Of a DNA stretch of 64,000 nt, positions 28,559-36,785 are shown in pieces. The stretch lies in NCBI GenBank assembly GCA_947500005.1, contig CANMQJ010000006.1:62001-126000 (forward strand), given 5' to 3'. Positions within the stretch are counted from its first letter, which is position 1; every line of letters starts with the position of its first letter. Source of the stretch: an uncultured Paracoccaceae bacterium (GTDB taxonomy: Bacteria; Pseudomonadota; Alphaproteobacteria; Rhodobacterales; Rhodobacteraceae). The notes beneath the pieces were generated by a model, which saw only the letters and a list, made by a program, of their open reading frames with translations, had not been told where the DNA came from and made no database searches. The position numbers and the translations under genes were made by a program.

Positions 28559-29305
28559 TCACTCTTTGCGGCGGTTTCGCGCGAAATGGCCGTCCGGTCC
28601 AAGGTGGATACCGCACTCGGTCTTGTCCGGTGTTCCGGCCCATCGTCCGGCACGGGCATCCTCTCCCGGGCGTACCGGACGGGTGCAGGGCTTGCAGCCG
28701 ATCGAGGGGTACCCCTGCGCCTCGAGCGGATGGCGTGGCAGGTCATGGGCCTCGAAATAGACCTCGATCGCTTCCTTGTCCCACAGGGCCATCGGGTTGA
28801 GCTTGATCTTCTCGCCGTCGCGCTCGATCAGCGGGATGGCCGCGCGGGTGGAACTCTGAAAGCGCTTGCGCCCCGAGATCCAGCTGTCATAGCCCGACAG
28901 CGCATCCTGCAACGGGAACACCTTGCGAATGGTGCAGCACATCGTTGAATCGACGTTGAACAAGCTGCCATAGGGGTCTTCGCTTTGAAGGTCCCTCGGG
29001 TCCGGCTTGACGATGACCAGGTTCAGCCCGTAGCGCTCGGAGACCTCGTCTCTATAGGCGATGGTTTCGGGAAAATGCTTTTCGGTATCGATGAACAGAA
29101 CCGGAATGTCCGGCACCATCCTCGAGACGTAATGCAGCAGAACAATGCTCTCGGCGCCAAAGGATGAGACGATCGCGCACCGTCCCAGTCGCTGGTCCTG
29201 CAAGAGGCCCACGATATCGTAATGGGCCATGTCAGGGAGGTATTCTTCCTGAAGCGTTTCGATGACCGGGTCGAGACCCCCGGCCGGCCAGGATGGAGAT
29301 GCCAT
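28559..29305 (-). CDS. cysH: Adenylyl-sulfate/phosphoadenylyl-sulfate reductase (4Fe-4S type)
   Basis: The enzyme reduces APS (or PAPS) to sulfite using thioredoxin or glutathione. The 248-residue protein has the PP-loop SSFGAES (47-53), FIDTEKHFPET, the cluster cysteines C123-C124 (TMCCTIRKV) and C204-x2-C207 (GCKPCTRPV), and the catalytic C231 in KTECGIH. The CC/CxxC set marks the iron-sulfur form found in most alphaproteobacteria, which favours APS as substrate. The usual companion genes for sulfite reductase and siroheme are absent here. The gene instead leads a minus-strand group with the ParB/PLP fusion 133 bp downstream and the decarboxylase after it. This suggests that the sulfite is used directly, not reduced to sulfide. 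A palindrome overlaps a possible -35 box upstream. Confidence 0.93.
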   Translation of the reverse strand: MASPSWPAGGLDPVIETLQEEYLPDMAHYDIVGLLQDQRLGRCAIVSSFGAESIVLLHYVSRMVPDIPVLFIDTEKHFPETIAYRDEVSERYGLNLVIVKPDPRDLQSEDPYGSLFNVDSTMCCTIRKVFPLQDALSGYDSWISGRKRFQSSTRAAIPLIERDGEKIKLNPMALWDKEAIEVYFEAHDLPRHPLEAQGYPSIGCKPCTRPVRPGEDARAGRWAGTPDKTECGIHLGPDGHFARNRRKE

Positions 29306-29394
29306 CGTCTTCGATCCTTCAATCTCTTGCCCGCAGCCTTTGCGACGGAAAATTCTGGGGATGTCCTATCCCAGTTGCGGGCGAAATGAAAGAT

Positions 29395-29412
29395 CGTCAA
29401 ACATTCATGTTT
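29395..29412 (-). promoter_or_regulatory. Candidate operator/-35 region upstream of cysH operon
   Basis: A 14-bp dyad AAACAT-TC-ATGTTT spans 29399-29412 and overlaps, on the minus strand, a TTGACG hexamer (complement of 29395-29400) that could be the -35 element for cysH. No convincing -10 box is visible at 17 bp, only a weak GATAGG-like region further downstream. A regulator bound to the dyad would block RNA polymerase. The cysH start is about 95 bp downstream. Confidence 0.35.
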
Positions 29413-29510
29413 CTGATTTTATTGGAGACTCTGCGGTTGCAACCGTCTGAAACCGACCGGGCAAGGCAGAACCACGCCGGCGCGTCGCGATCGCACCGGC
29501 GTGTTCTCGC

Positions 29511-30509
29511 TCACGCCCAGCGGCCTTGGGCGATCACGTGGGCGGTGATGTCGAGCGTACCCGGCGTGGTCCGGAACGCCTGCAATTCCGACACGCCGAC
29601 AGTGGTAACGGCGGCGCAGGTGAGGGTGATCGCCTTGTTGGCCCCCGAGGGTTCCGGACAGATCACGTTGAAGGATGCTACCGGCGGCGTGACAAAGGGC
29701 ACTTCCCAGGCCACGTAGCGGAACGGGCTGCGATACATGTCGGCCAAGGTGCCAGTCCCGAACTCGTTGCCGCGACCCATCGCCACGGTGGCCGTCGCCA
29801 CCATCGTGCCGCAGGCGAATTTCACCGCCGTACCCTGGGTGCCGGTAACGGTTTCCGACACCTCGGCGCCCGACGGGAAACTGATCCTCCCATCCACGGG
29901 ATCGGCCATCAACGCGGTGTGAAAGGTTCCGCCGTCCGGGCTGACCTTCACCCGCAGCGCATCGTCGCCCGCCAGCCCGATCTCGGCCCGGCCCGACCAG
30001 TCGGACTGAAACAGCAAGCTTGCGGTCGCGCTCGCGGCGGCCTTGTTCACGACCATCCGGTGCCCCGCCCCGGCATGAGTGAACAGCGACGCCTCCGAGG
30101 CCACCGCAAGCCTGTTCGCGCTATCCGAACCGGTTCCCACGCCCAGCCCAGGAAGATCCTGGAGATCGAACGCCGGGCTTGTCCACGTCACCCCGTCGAA
30201 CATGCTGATGACCCCCTCGTCGCGGATATGGGCCAGCCAGCCTTGCCGGGGCGCCAGAAAGCGCCAGCCGCTCGCGCTCATCACTGCCAGCCGATCTTCC
30301 TGGCCGGCCCAGGCGCCGCTGGCGGGGCTGCCGACGATGTGGCGCGTGCCGGGATCGGCCGCGGCAGGTGGCGTGCCCGCGCTGCGGCTTTCGACGCTCA
30401 GTTGCACCACCGCGTCGAGCATTTCCAGCGCGCTATTATGCGTGACGTGTTTCTGCGCCTGCGCGGGTTGCAAATAGGGCAGGTCGAGAATCGGGGACCG
30501 GTCGGACAT
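29511..30509 (-). CDS. DUF2793 domain-containing protein
   Basis: The 332-residue protein starts at ATG 30509 with AGGAG upstream; a longer frame to 30569 lacks this site. The N-terminal 100 residues carry the DUF2793 pattern: LDLPYLQPAQAQKHVTHNSALEMLDAVVQ, then AWAGQEDRLAVMSASGWRFLAPRQGWLAHI. DUF2793 occurs in phage tail-fibre or gene-transfer-agent contexts and in stand-alone genes of Rhodobacteraceae. The C-terminal half is rich in Ala, Gly and Thr and looks like a beta-rich fibre or receptor-binding region. No other phage gene is near, so it is an isolated copy or a domesticated structural protein. The direction is divergent from the ATP-grasp gene at 30773. Function is unknown. Confidence 0.75.
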   Translation of the reverse strand: MSDRSPILDLPYLQPAQAQKHVTHNSALEMLDAVVQLSVESRSAGTPPAAADPGTRHIVGSPASGAWAGQEDRLAVMSASGWRFLAPRQGWLAHIRDEGVISMFDGVTWTSPAFDLQDLPGLGVGTGSDSANRLAVASEASLFTHAGAGHRMVVNKAAASATASLLFQSDWSGRAEIGLAGDDALRVKVSPDGGTFHTALMADPVDGRISFPSGAEVSETVTGTQGTAVKFACGTMVATATVAMGRGNEFGTGTLADMYRSPFRYVAWEVPFVTPPVASFNVICPEPSGANKAITLTCAAVTTVGVSELQAFRTTPGTLDITAHVIAQGRWA

Positions 30510-30772
30510 GGCGCTCTCCTGAGGGCGTGGGTGTGACGCGCGCCAGTCTCTGCGCAACAGGATGAACAAAGCCTGTCCCGACCGAGCGTTGCGCGCGATG
30601 TGTCCGGGGCGGGAGATGCGGCCACAGGCCTCCGTGCATGTCGCGTTATGCGCTGGAAAAGGCTTGATAGGAGTGGCATAAAACGCCCAGCCTCCCCGGC
30701 TCGACTACGGGGGCAGTGGCAGGTTTGAGGCGCGTATCCGCCCCGCGCATAAGGGATTGAGACAGGACCAAC

Positions 30773-32080
30773 ATGACTTTGAAGATTCAGATTGACTACG
30801 ATACGGATGCAAAATTTGCCTTCGATCTCATCCGTCAGGCCGCTTGGGCGCGCAATCTCGAGGTGGTCGACCACGCCCGCCGTGTCTACACGATCCGCGA
30901 CGGTGCCGGTAAAGAAGCGAATTTCGCGCGCGCCACGCCCGGCGACACCACCGTCTTTGCCCAGCAATGCATGGCGAACAAGACCGTGTCGAAGCGTCTC
31001 CTGCGCGCGGCCGGTGTCCGCGTTGCCGAAGGCAAGTCGTTCTATTTCCTTCAGAAAAAAGCAGCTTGGGAATTCGCTCAGTCGATCGGCGGTCCCTTCG
31101 TCGTCAAACCCGTCTCGGGCGAGGGCGGCAAGGGTGTGACCACCAACATCACCTCTGAGGCGCAATTCGACCTGGCTTGGGAAAAGGTGCGCCCGCTGGC
31201 CAAGTTCGGTATCCTGATCGAGGAATTCATCACCGGCGGCGATCATCGCATCGTGGTCATCGGCGACCGTGTCGCGGCTGCGCTGCGCAAATGGCCTCTC
31301 TACCTGCGCGGCGACGGCAAGTCGACAATTGCGCAGCTGATCGAGATCAAGCGCCAGGAGCGGCTCCTGAACGCGTTCACCAAGAAGAAGAAATTCGAGA
31401 TATCGCGGACAGTCCGCCAGACGATGAAGGAACTCGGCCTGACCGACGAAAGCGTGCTCGAGGCGGGCCGCTATGTCGAGCTTGACACCGTCGGCAACCT
31501 CGCCGCGGGGGGCGAAAGCGAGGACATCCCGGTCGAAAGGATCCATCCGGGCTTCATCGAGGCGGCGGTGAAGGCGCGCAAATGCATGCCGGGCATCGAG
31601 ATGTGCGGTATCGACCTGCTGGCCGAAGACGTGACCAAGTCACCCGAAGGCCAAAGCTGGGCGGTCTGCGAGCTGAACATGAACGCCGATTTCGGCCTCA
31701 ACCATTTCCCGGTAAAGGGAGAGCCGCGTGATGTCGCCGGCATGGTGGTCGAACATTATTTCCCCAAATCGGCCGAATTCCTCACCCGCCCCGTCATGGA
31801 CGCGGCGCTGGTGCGCCTGAATACCAAGCTCACGCAGCAGCAAGTCACCCGCATGACCGAGACCTGCATCCTGCAAATGCTGTCGGGCGGCGTCGTCAAG
31901 AGCAATGGCGGAGAAAAGGACAGCGGCGACACCCTGCTGGTCATGGGGCCGCCAACCTCGGTGCGCTGTTTCGTCAAGATGCTCGAAGCGGGCGAGGATT
32001 TTCCGACGCTCAAGGTCAAGAAGGTGGAAAAGGCGGATCTGTCCAACCTGCCCGACACCGATCCGCTCAAGAGATCCTGA
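30773..32080 (+). CDS. ATP-grasp ligase, cyanophycin-synthetase-like core
   Basis: The 435-residue protein has an ATP-grasp core. A lysine-bearing strand lies in FVVKPVSGEGGKGVTTNI (about 107-124), with ILIEEFITGGDHRIVVIGDRVAAAL after it, then LRGDGKSTIAQLIE. This segment closely resembles cyanophycin synthetase and glutathione-synthetase-type GshF ligases. A metal-binding CELNMNADFGLNHFP block is near 300. It would activate a carboxylate with ATP and join it to an amine. It lacks the Mur-ligase half of cyanophycin synthetase. The residues after about 345 form an additional domain that I cannot assign. It is divergent from DUF2793 and convergent with the ATP-grasp operon on the other strand, and is followed by a good terminator. 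Confidence 0.8.
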   Translation: MTLKIQIDYDTDAKFAFDLIRQAAWARNLEVVDHARRVYTIRDGAGKEANFARATPGDTTVFAQQCMANKTVSKRLLRAAGVRVAEGKSFYFLQKKAAWEFAQSIGGPFVVKPVSGEGGKGVTTNITSEAQFDLAWEKVRPLAKFGILIEEFITGGDHRIVVIGDRVAAALRKWPLYLRGDGKSTIAQLIEIKRQERLLNAFTKKKKFEISRTVRQTMKELGLTDESVLEAGRYVELDTVGNLAAGGESEDIPVERIHPGFIEAAVKARKCMPGIEMCGIDLLAEDVTKSPEGQSWAVCELNMNADFGLNHFPVKGEPRDVAGMVVEHYFPKSAEFLTRPVMDAALVRLNTKLTQQQVTRMTETCILQMLSGGVVKSNGGEKDSGDTLLVMGPPTSVRCFVKMLEAGEDFPTLKVKKVEKADLSNLPDTDPLKRS

Positions 32081-32108
32081 CCAATCGGTTTACCCGGCTT
32101 TTGTCTGT

Positions 32109-32143
32109 AAAGGGCGGTGATCCTCGAAAAGTCACCGCCTTTT
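32109..32143 (+). terminator. Intrinsic terminator after ATP-grasp gene
   Basis: GGCGGTGA (32113-32120) pairs with TCACCGCC (32132-32139). The stem can be extended by flanking A and T bases, and TTTT follows at 32140-32143. It lies 30 bp after the stop of the plus-strand ATP-grasp gene. A second perfect 18-bp palindrome, CCTGTCCCG/CGGGACAGG at 32144-32161, adjoins it and may serve the converging operon. Confidence 0.7.
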
Positions 32144-32170
32144 CCTGTCCCGCGGGACAGGAATGCAGTT

Positions 32171-33115
32171 TCAGGCTGTCGCCACGAAGGTCGGTGTCGC
32201 GGCGCAGGCCATACCGTATTCGTAGAACGCGCCAAGATATAGGTCCGCCGCCGGGCTGAAATTCTGATAGCCGCCCGGCTCCGGGGTAAGTTCGCCCACT
32301 GTCAGCCCCTCGTCGAATTCGAACAGGTCGATCCGGCAAAACGGCAGAGGCAGTTCCGCGGAAATCGCACGCGCCATCTCCAGCATCGCTTGCGGGTTCT
32401 GCGGCATCGGCAGGACGGTGTCGGAGGTGTCCGGGTACTTGCCGGTGTCCACCGGCTGCCAGTCGGCGTCGTAGAACTTGTAGCGGTTCCCGTCGGGTGC
32501 CCGGCGCACCTGCAGGATCAGGACGACCTGGCCGGCAAAGGCATATATCTTGAAGTCGTCCGGCACACGGTTCGGGTCGCCGCGCCCGGGAACCAGCGCC
32601 TCGATCTGCCACTTGTTCGGAAACATGTACCGCTGCATCGGCGCGTGCAGCCGCTCCAGGATCTGTGACAGGCGATAGACTTGCCCGTCGAACAGGTTGC
32701 GGAGCTCGAACGGACCCGTTCTGCGAAAGGGCATCACGCCCCAGGCGTTGGTCGCGTTCAGCGGCTTGATGACGCCACTTTCCAGGCCTTCGAGATGTTG
32801 CGCGATATCCTGAAGCGGAAACGGCCCCGCCAACCGCTCGGGGCTCGGCCATCCGTTCCGCGCCAGCCACGCGGTTGCCCAGTCGCGCCGCCGCAGAAGG
32901 CGTGACATGGGCTCGACCCGCAGCAACTTTTCCTGCAACCGGGCGCGCCGCACGGCGCTGTCCATGTGGGCAGCAAAGGAGGGTTTGGCCGAGGCGCTGT
33001 CACGCCGCGCCATGTGGGACCGCATGAACCACTCCGGCAACTCTGCCCCGCCCAGCAGCCAGCTGCGGAACGGAGGCAGAAAACCGGGGTGTTCCTTACG
33101 CGCGGCGCTCGTCAT
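32171..33115 (-). CDS. TupA-like ATP-grasp protein
   Basis: The 314-residue protein begins at ATG 33115 inside the stop of the upstream gene (ATGA). It matches the TupA-like ATP-grasp family (PF14305): VIKPLNATNAWGVMPF (lysine-bearing strand), PDDFKIYAFAGQVVLILQV, DADWQPVDTGKYP, and the metal block FCRIDLFEFDEGLTVGELTPEPGGYQNF, with the Asp/Glu/Glu arrangement of ATP-grasp sites. TupA makes a polyglutamate-polyglucuronate teichuronopeptide in a Bacillus; relatives occur in surface-polymer clusters. It is the last gene of a minus-strand operon of ATP-grasp paralogues and an enolase-superfamily protein. I infer formation of an amide between a sugar acid or amino acid and an amine, but substrates are unknown. 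Confidence 0.82.
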   Translation of the reverse strand: MTSAARKEHPGFLPPFRSWLLGGAELPEWFMRSHMARRDSASAKPSFAAHMDSAVRRARLQEKLLRVEPMSRLLRRRDWATAWLARNGWPSPERLAGPFPLQDIAQHLEGLESGVIKPLNATNAWGVMPFRRTGPFELRNLFDGQVYRLSQILERLHAPMQRYMFPNKWQIEALVPGRGDPNRVPDDFKIYAFAGQVVLILQVRRAPDGNRYKFYDADWQPVDTGKYPDTSDTVLPMPQNPQAMLEMARAISAELPLPFCRIDLFEFDEGLTVGELTPEPGGYQNFSPAADLYLGAFYEYGMACAATPTFVATA

Positions 33116-34593
33116 GCGGTCGTGCTGTCCTCGGTATCGTCGGCTTCCGATGCCTCGGCATCCGTATCCGCATCCGGGTCATTCTGATCGGCTTCGGCGG
33201 TCTCGTAGAACGTCTCCGAATCGTCCTCGTCAGCGTCCGCTTCCAGCTGTCGCACATCCAGCGAACTGTCGTCGAAAGCCCGCATCAGCATCAGCGTCTT
33301 GAGCGATTCGACGTCCGGCGTCACAGACGAGGCGCGCATGAAATCGCACTTGCGCAGACGTTTCTGAAGACCCGACTGGCACAGTTGCGTGGCCCAGCCT
33401 TCGCCCTCGGGCATGCGCAGCAGGTTGCGGTCTATCTCGTCAGGTTCGACCTGCGGCCAGGCCTGCCGGATCTTGCTGTCATCCTCGCGCTTGAAATCGG
33501 CCGAGAACAGCAGATCGCCGCCCAGAACCTGCGCCACGGTGACCAGCATCAGCGAGTTCAGTTCGGTATTCATGCCGGCATTGCCCAGGTAGACCCGCCC
33601 GTTGAACCCCAGTTCCCGCGCCCGTTCCAGCATCTTCGTCATGCCGTGCAGGCTGCCGCATTTCTGCGGCGTGATCTTCAGATCCACATGCGGCATGAGC
33701 GAGGCCATCGGCTCCAGCGCCGCAGCACTGGTCAGGTCATCCTCGATCATCACATGGACGCGCTCGGTCGCGCCGATATCTTTCAGTTGGTCGAAAAGCT
33801 GCGCGTACCACGCTGTCGCATAGCTGTGGAACGGCTGTTCCAGCAGGATCTTGATGCCGCTGGCGCGCAGAACCGGCGTCCCGTCGAGACCCTCCAGCAT
33901 CATCATCGCGTCCTGCGGCTTCCACCGGCTGTTGAGATCGAACCAGACCCCGTCAAGGTCTTCGCCGCGCCCACTGGTGGCCGCCGCAATCGCGCCCACC
34001 ACCGAGGCCAGCGTCGCGCCATCCTTGCCATAGCTGCCGCGCAGCCAGCCCGCAGGCATGTTGCCCCGCAGCAGTTTGTTCAGCAGAAGGCTCGGCTTCG
34101 AGAAGGACCGTGAAAAGACGTTGCGCCGCACCGGGTCCGTGCTCGCTTCCAGCATCGCGCCCACGCTTTGTCCGGAAACGCGCGCAAGGCAATCGAGCAG
34201 CGCACAATCGAAACCGAAACGCACCGCCGGATGCATCGTGTCGGACAGGCCGTTTTCCTCGGCGATGCCCAGGATCTCCTTGGCGGCATTCGTGACGACG
34301 GTTGCGCTGGCCTCGGTGGCTTCCGTCCCCTTGACCCCTTCGGGCAAGGTCTTGCCGACGAGTGCCTTGCCAAGGCGGCGTGCGAAATTGAACGCACCGA
34401 TGGGGGTTTCCCCCGTCAGGAAACTCATCGCGCGGATTTCGCCCAGGCCGGTGTGGCGCTTACCGCCCTTCCCGGTGACGACCAGTTGGACAACCGTGGA
34501 ATACCCTTGCTCGGGAACGGGAAGCTTTTTCTTGCCCCGGCGCGGAACGGGGACGTTGCGCATCTGGATAATATCGACAGCTTCGATCTTCAT
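33112..34593 (-). CDS. Enolase-superfamily protein (mandelate racemase/methylaspartate ammonia-lyase-like) with acidic tail
   Basis: The protein is 493 residues from ATG 34593 (GGAGG upstream). The barrel region has three acidic strand ends in the right order for metal ligands: VWFDLNSRWKP, KILLEQPFHS and HVMIEDDLTSAAALEP. They are followed by VDLKITPQKCGSLHGMTKML with a possible catalytic lysine, and YLGNAGMNTELNSLML. The order fits the enolase superfamily, nearest to methylaspartate ammonia-lyase or muconate-lactonising relatives by eye. The last 55 residues are strongly acidic (DADEDDSETFYETAEADQ) and probably disordered, which is unusual for the superfamily. Its place among ATP-grasp ligases recalls dipeptide epimerases linked to ligases, so an epimerase or lyase acting on an amino-acid derivative is inferred. 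Confidence 0.7.
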   Translation of the reverse strand: MKIEAVDIIQMRNVPVPRRGKKKLPVPEQGYSTVVQLVVTGKGGKRHTGLGEIRAMSFLTGETPIGAFNFARRLGKALVGKTLPEGVKGTEATEASATVVTNAAKEILGIAEENGLSDTMHPAVRFGFDCALLDCLARVSGQSVGAMLEASTDPVRRNVFSRSFSKPSLLLNKLLRGNMPAGWLRGSYGKDGATLASVVGAIAAATSGRGEDLDGVWFDLNSRWKPQDAMMMLEGLDGTPVLRASGIKILLEQPFHSYATAWYAQLFDQLKDIGATERVHVMIEDDLTSAAALEPMASLMPHVDLKITPQKCGSLHGMTKMLERARELGFNGRVYLGNAGMNTELNSLMLVTVAQVLGGDLLFSADFKREDDSKIRQAWPQVEPDEIDRNLLRMPEGEGWATQLCQSGLQKRLRKCDFMRASSVTPDVESLKTLMLMRAFDDSSLDVRQLEADADEDDSETFYETAEADQNDPDADTDAEASEADDTEDSTTA

Positions 34594-34610
34594 GACTTCC
34601 TCCGGAAAGG

Positions 34611-35720
34611 TCATTTTTGGAAAATTCCATTATGACTTAGAACTTTAGTGTAGATCGGGTCGGGCAGCAGCGGCCGGTGCATCTGGAACAGGCGCACCTG
34701 GCTGTAACTGTTGCCCTCCAGGACGACGACATCGTCATCCATCAGAATGAGGTCGAACCCGCAATAGGAGATGTATGGAACCTGAAGGAACAGGCTCTTC
34801 ATGTCCTCGACCACGGTCGACCATTTGGGAACCACCTGCCCGGCGATCGGTTCGCCGGTGTTCGGATGATGATCCCACCGCGGGCCCTTGTGCGGCCCCG
34901 CGGCTGCGACGGCCGGGCCAAGCACCCCCGTCTCGATATCGATCTCGGCCGAAAGGCCGCCCAACGAAAAGTTGTCGATCGGATAGGACGAAGCCGTGCC
35001 CATCCGTTGCACGGTGCGCACCACATGCGGCAGCAGCGTCTCGGGATCGCGCACGATCAGCATCCGCACCGTGTTCACCGTCAGCGGATAGAGCCGCTTG
35101 GTGAACTCGCCCTGATAGATGAACTCGGTCACCATGAACGGAACCTTGGCGCCGATGAAGATGTCGCCCAACCGCTCGACGGGCAGGGTGAACCGCTCGC
35201 GGCCCGGCTCGTTGCTTTCGATCATGGCGCTCTTGCGTCCGACCTGCACGAAATAGACGTTGCCGCCACCGCCGCCGCCAAGCGGCTTGATGACGAACTT
35301 TCGCGGCTCGTCCAGTTGCCCGGTCACGCATCTTTCCCAAACATCGTCATAGGGGATGATGCGCCCGTTGCGCCAGATCGCCGTGATCGGCGCGACCTTG
35401 CAGAAATTGCGAAAGACCTGCGTAAACAGGATCTTGTTGTTGAAAACGATGGAGTACTCGCCATTCACCTCGCGGGTCATCCAGCGCTGCACGTCGCTGA
35501 GATAGAGCGCGATGTCGTAAGTATCGAAATCGTAAAGCTCGATCTTCTCGGGCAGGAACCCCTGCTCGTAGAGCCACCCGGCCTGCTTGTCGGTGATTTT
35601 CGACGGGTCCTTGGCGAAATCGGTCATGAACCGGCGCAGGTATTTCAGGTTCACGGGGTCCTGGATGCTCTCCATCAGGCGGTGATGATGCTCAGGGTCC
35701 AGATGCTGCGGCAGGGTCAT
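34611..35720 (-). CDS. Sugar-transfer-associated ATP-grasp protein
   Basis: The 369-residue protein starts at ATG 35720, overlapping the upstream stop by 4 bp. It has the pattern of the sugar-transfer-associated ATP-grasp family (PF14397): WLYEQGFLPEKIELYDFDTYD, RKFVIKPLGGGGGGNVYFV with the ATP-binding lysine and glycine loop, FMVTEFIYQGEF, TVNTVRMLIVRDPE, NFSLGGLSAEID and YCGFDLILMDDDVVVLEGNSY, with the acidic metal ligands. It is the best preserved of three tandem paralogues (34611, 35717, 36786). The family occurs in glycan clusters; the reaction is presumed to be ATP-driven ligation of a carboxylate. The enolase-superfamily gene follows 17 bp downstream. Confidence 0.82.
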   Translation of the reverse strand: MTLPQHLDPEHHHRLMESIQDPVNLKYLRRFMTDFAKDPSKITDKQAGWLYEQGFLPEKIELYDFDTYDIALYLSDVQRWMTREVNGEYSIVFNNKILFTQVFRNFCKVAPITAIWRNGRIIPYDDVWERCVTGQLDEPRKFVIKPLGGGGGGNVYFVQVGRKSAMIESNEPGRERFTLPVERLGDIFIGAKVPFMVTEFIYQGEFTKRLYPLTVNTVRMLIVRDPETLLPHVVRTVQRMGTASSYPIDNFSLGGLSAEIDIETGVLGPAVAAAGPHKGPRWDHHPNTGEPIAGQVVPKWSTVVEDMKSLFLQVPYISYCGFDLILMDDDVVVLEGNSYSQVRLFQMHRPLLPDPIYTKVLSHNGIFQK

Positions 35721-36763
35721 ACGCCGAACTCCTTCACAAAGCGGATGGCCGCCTCGGCCCCCATCACCGGCCCATCGAGCTGAAGGGCGGCCACGTCCAG
35801 CCGGTCGGTCAAATCCACGACCATCGGGCCTTCGGCGGTGTCGATCACGTCCAGCTGGATCACCGCCCAGACCGGAAGCTGCCGCAACCCGGAAAGAACG
35901 GCCGTCACCGCCGGCCACCAGCCCGGAACGATCCGCGAATTCTCGTCGACGGTTTCCGGCGCGGCCACGGCACCCCGCTCGAATCGGCGGGAGGCTCCTG
36001 CCATTCCGGTTTCGGGGTCGATCCGCCGGCATTCCATCGCAGAGCCCGGCGCGTCCAGTGCGTCCAGCGGCCCGGTGAGCAGGGCCGCGCCCAGCACGAA
36101 GGGCAGCTTCGCCTGCGGGTCGTGCAGCACCGCGATGCGCGTGACCTCGACCGCCTCCTGCCCGCAGGGTACGCCGATATAGACGCGATCGTCGTCGTCG
36201 CCGGTCCCCGCGCCCGGCAACGCGTCGTGCCAGGCGGGCAGCCCTTCGCGCCCGGTATTCATGCCGCGCGACAGGATCGCGCCCTCGGTGGCGCCGTGCC
36301 GGATCACCCGCCCGGATTGACGAGACCCCACCAGCGGTGCCAGCGGCAAGACCCTGCGTTGCAGGCGCCACTGGAACAGCCGGTTGCTCCCCGCCGGCGC
36401 ATAGCGCCCGTTCGCCAGCGGCAGGATGGCGGCTTGGAAATCGCTCAGGTACTGGCCCAGCCAATCGGAATGTTCGTCCGGGTTCTCGGGGTCGATCAAC
36501 TCGGGCGAGAGCCCGAACAGCGCGCCCTTGTCCGGAAGGAACCCGTGATTATGCAGATAGCCGCCCAGTTCCGGCTCCAGCCGGGGGCGATGCGCGTGAA
36601 AGGCGTGGCTGAAGTCGCGAAACGCGTTCAGCGTCTCCGTCCGGTCAAGCCTGCCGATCCGACCTTCATGTGTCAGGTTCTTTCGCTTGGTCTGGTAGAT
36701 CACGCGCGGCTCGGCCGGGAACAGCCCGGGCGGGCGCACTCCACCTGGTACGAACATGCTCAT
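35717..36763 (-). CDS. Degenerate ATP-grasp paralogue
   Basis: The 348-residue protein begins at ATG 36763, with GGAGG upstream. It has the same layout as its tandem neighbours: LHNHGFLPDKGALFGL, then YLSDFQAAILPLANGRYAP, IGVPCGQEAVEVTR, and a terminal segment GWWPAVTAVLSGLRQLPVWAVIQLDVIDTAEGPMVVDLTDRL. The glycine-rich lysine strand found in the 34611 paralogue (FVIKPLGGGGGG) has no clear counterpart, and the acidic ligands at the end are changed. It may therefore be a non-catalytic partner subunit or scaffold. Overlapping start and stop codons show co-translation with 34611. The frame is intact, so I do not call it a pseudogene. Confidence 0.65.
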   Translation of the reverse strand: MSMFVPGGVRPPGLFPAEPRVIYQTKRKNLTHEGRIGRLDRTETLNAFRDFSHAFHAHRPRLEPELGGYLHNHGFLPDKGALFGLSPELIDPENPDEHSDWLGQYLSDFQAAILPLANGRYAPAGSNRLFQWRLQRRVLPLAPLVGSRQSGRVIRHGATEGAILSRGMNTGREGLPAWHDALPGAGTGDDDDRVYIGVPCGQEAVEVTRIAVLHDPQAKLPFVLGAALLTGPLDALDAPGSAMECRRIDPETGMAGASRRFERGAVAAPETVDENSRIVPGWWPAVTAVLSGLRQLPVWAVIQLDVIDTAEGPMVVDLTDRLDVAALQLDGPVMGAEAAIRFVKEFGV

Positions 36764-36785
36764 CTGGCAGCTCCTCCCTGCCACA

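Noticed and set aside
29473..29503. Stem CACGCCGG/CCGGCGTG after the DUF2793 gene as an intrinsic terminator
   Set aside because: The loop is 15 bases and no T-tract follows on the minus strand, so support is too weak.
32144..32161. 18-bp perfect palindrome as a regulator site
   Set aside because: It adjoins a good intrinsic terminator between converging genes, so a transcript-end structure is the simpler explanation.
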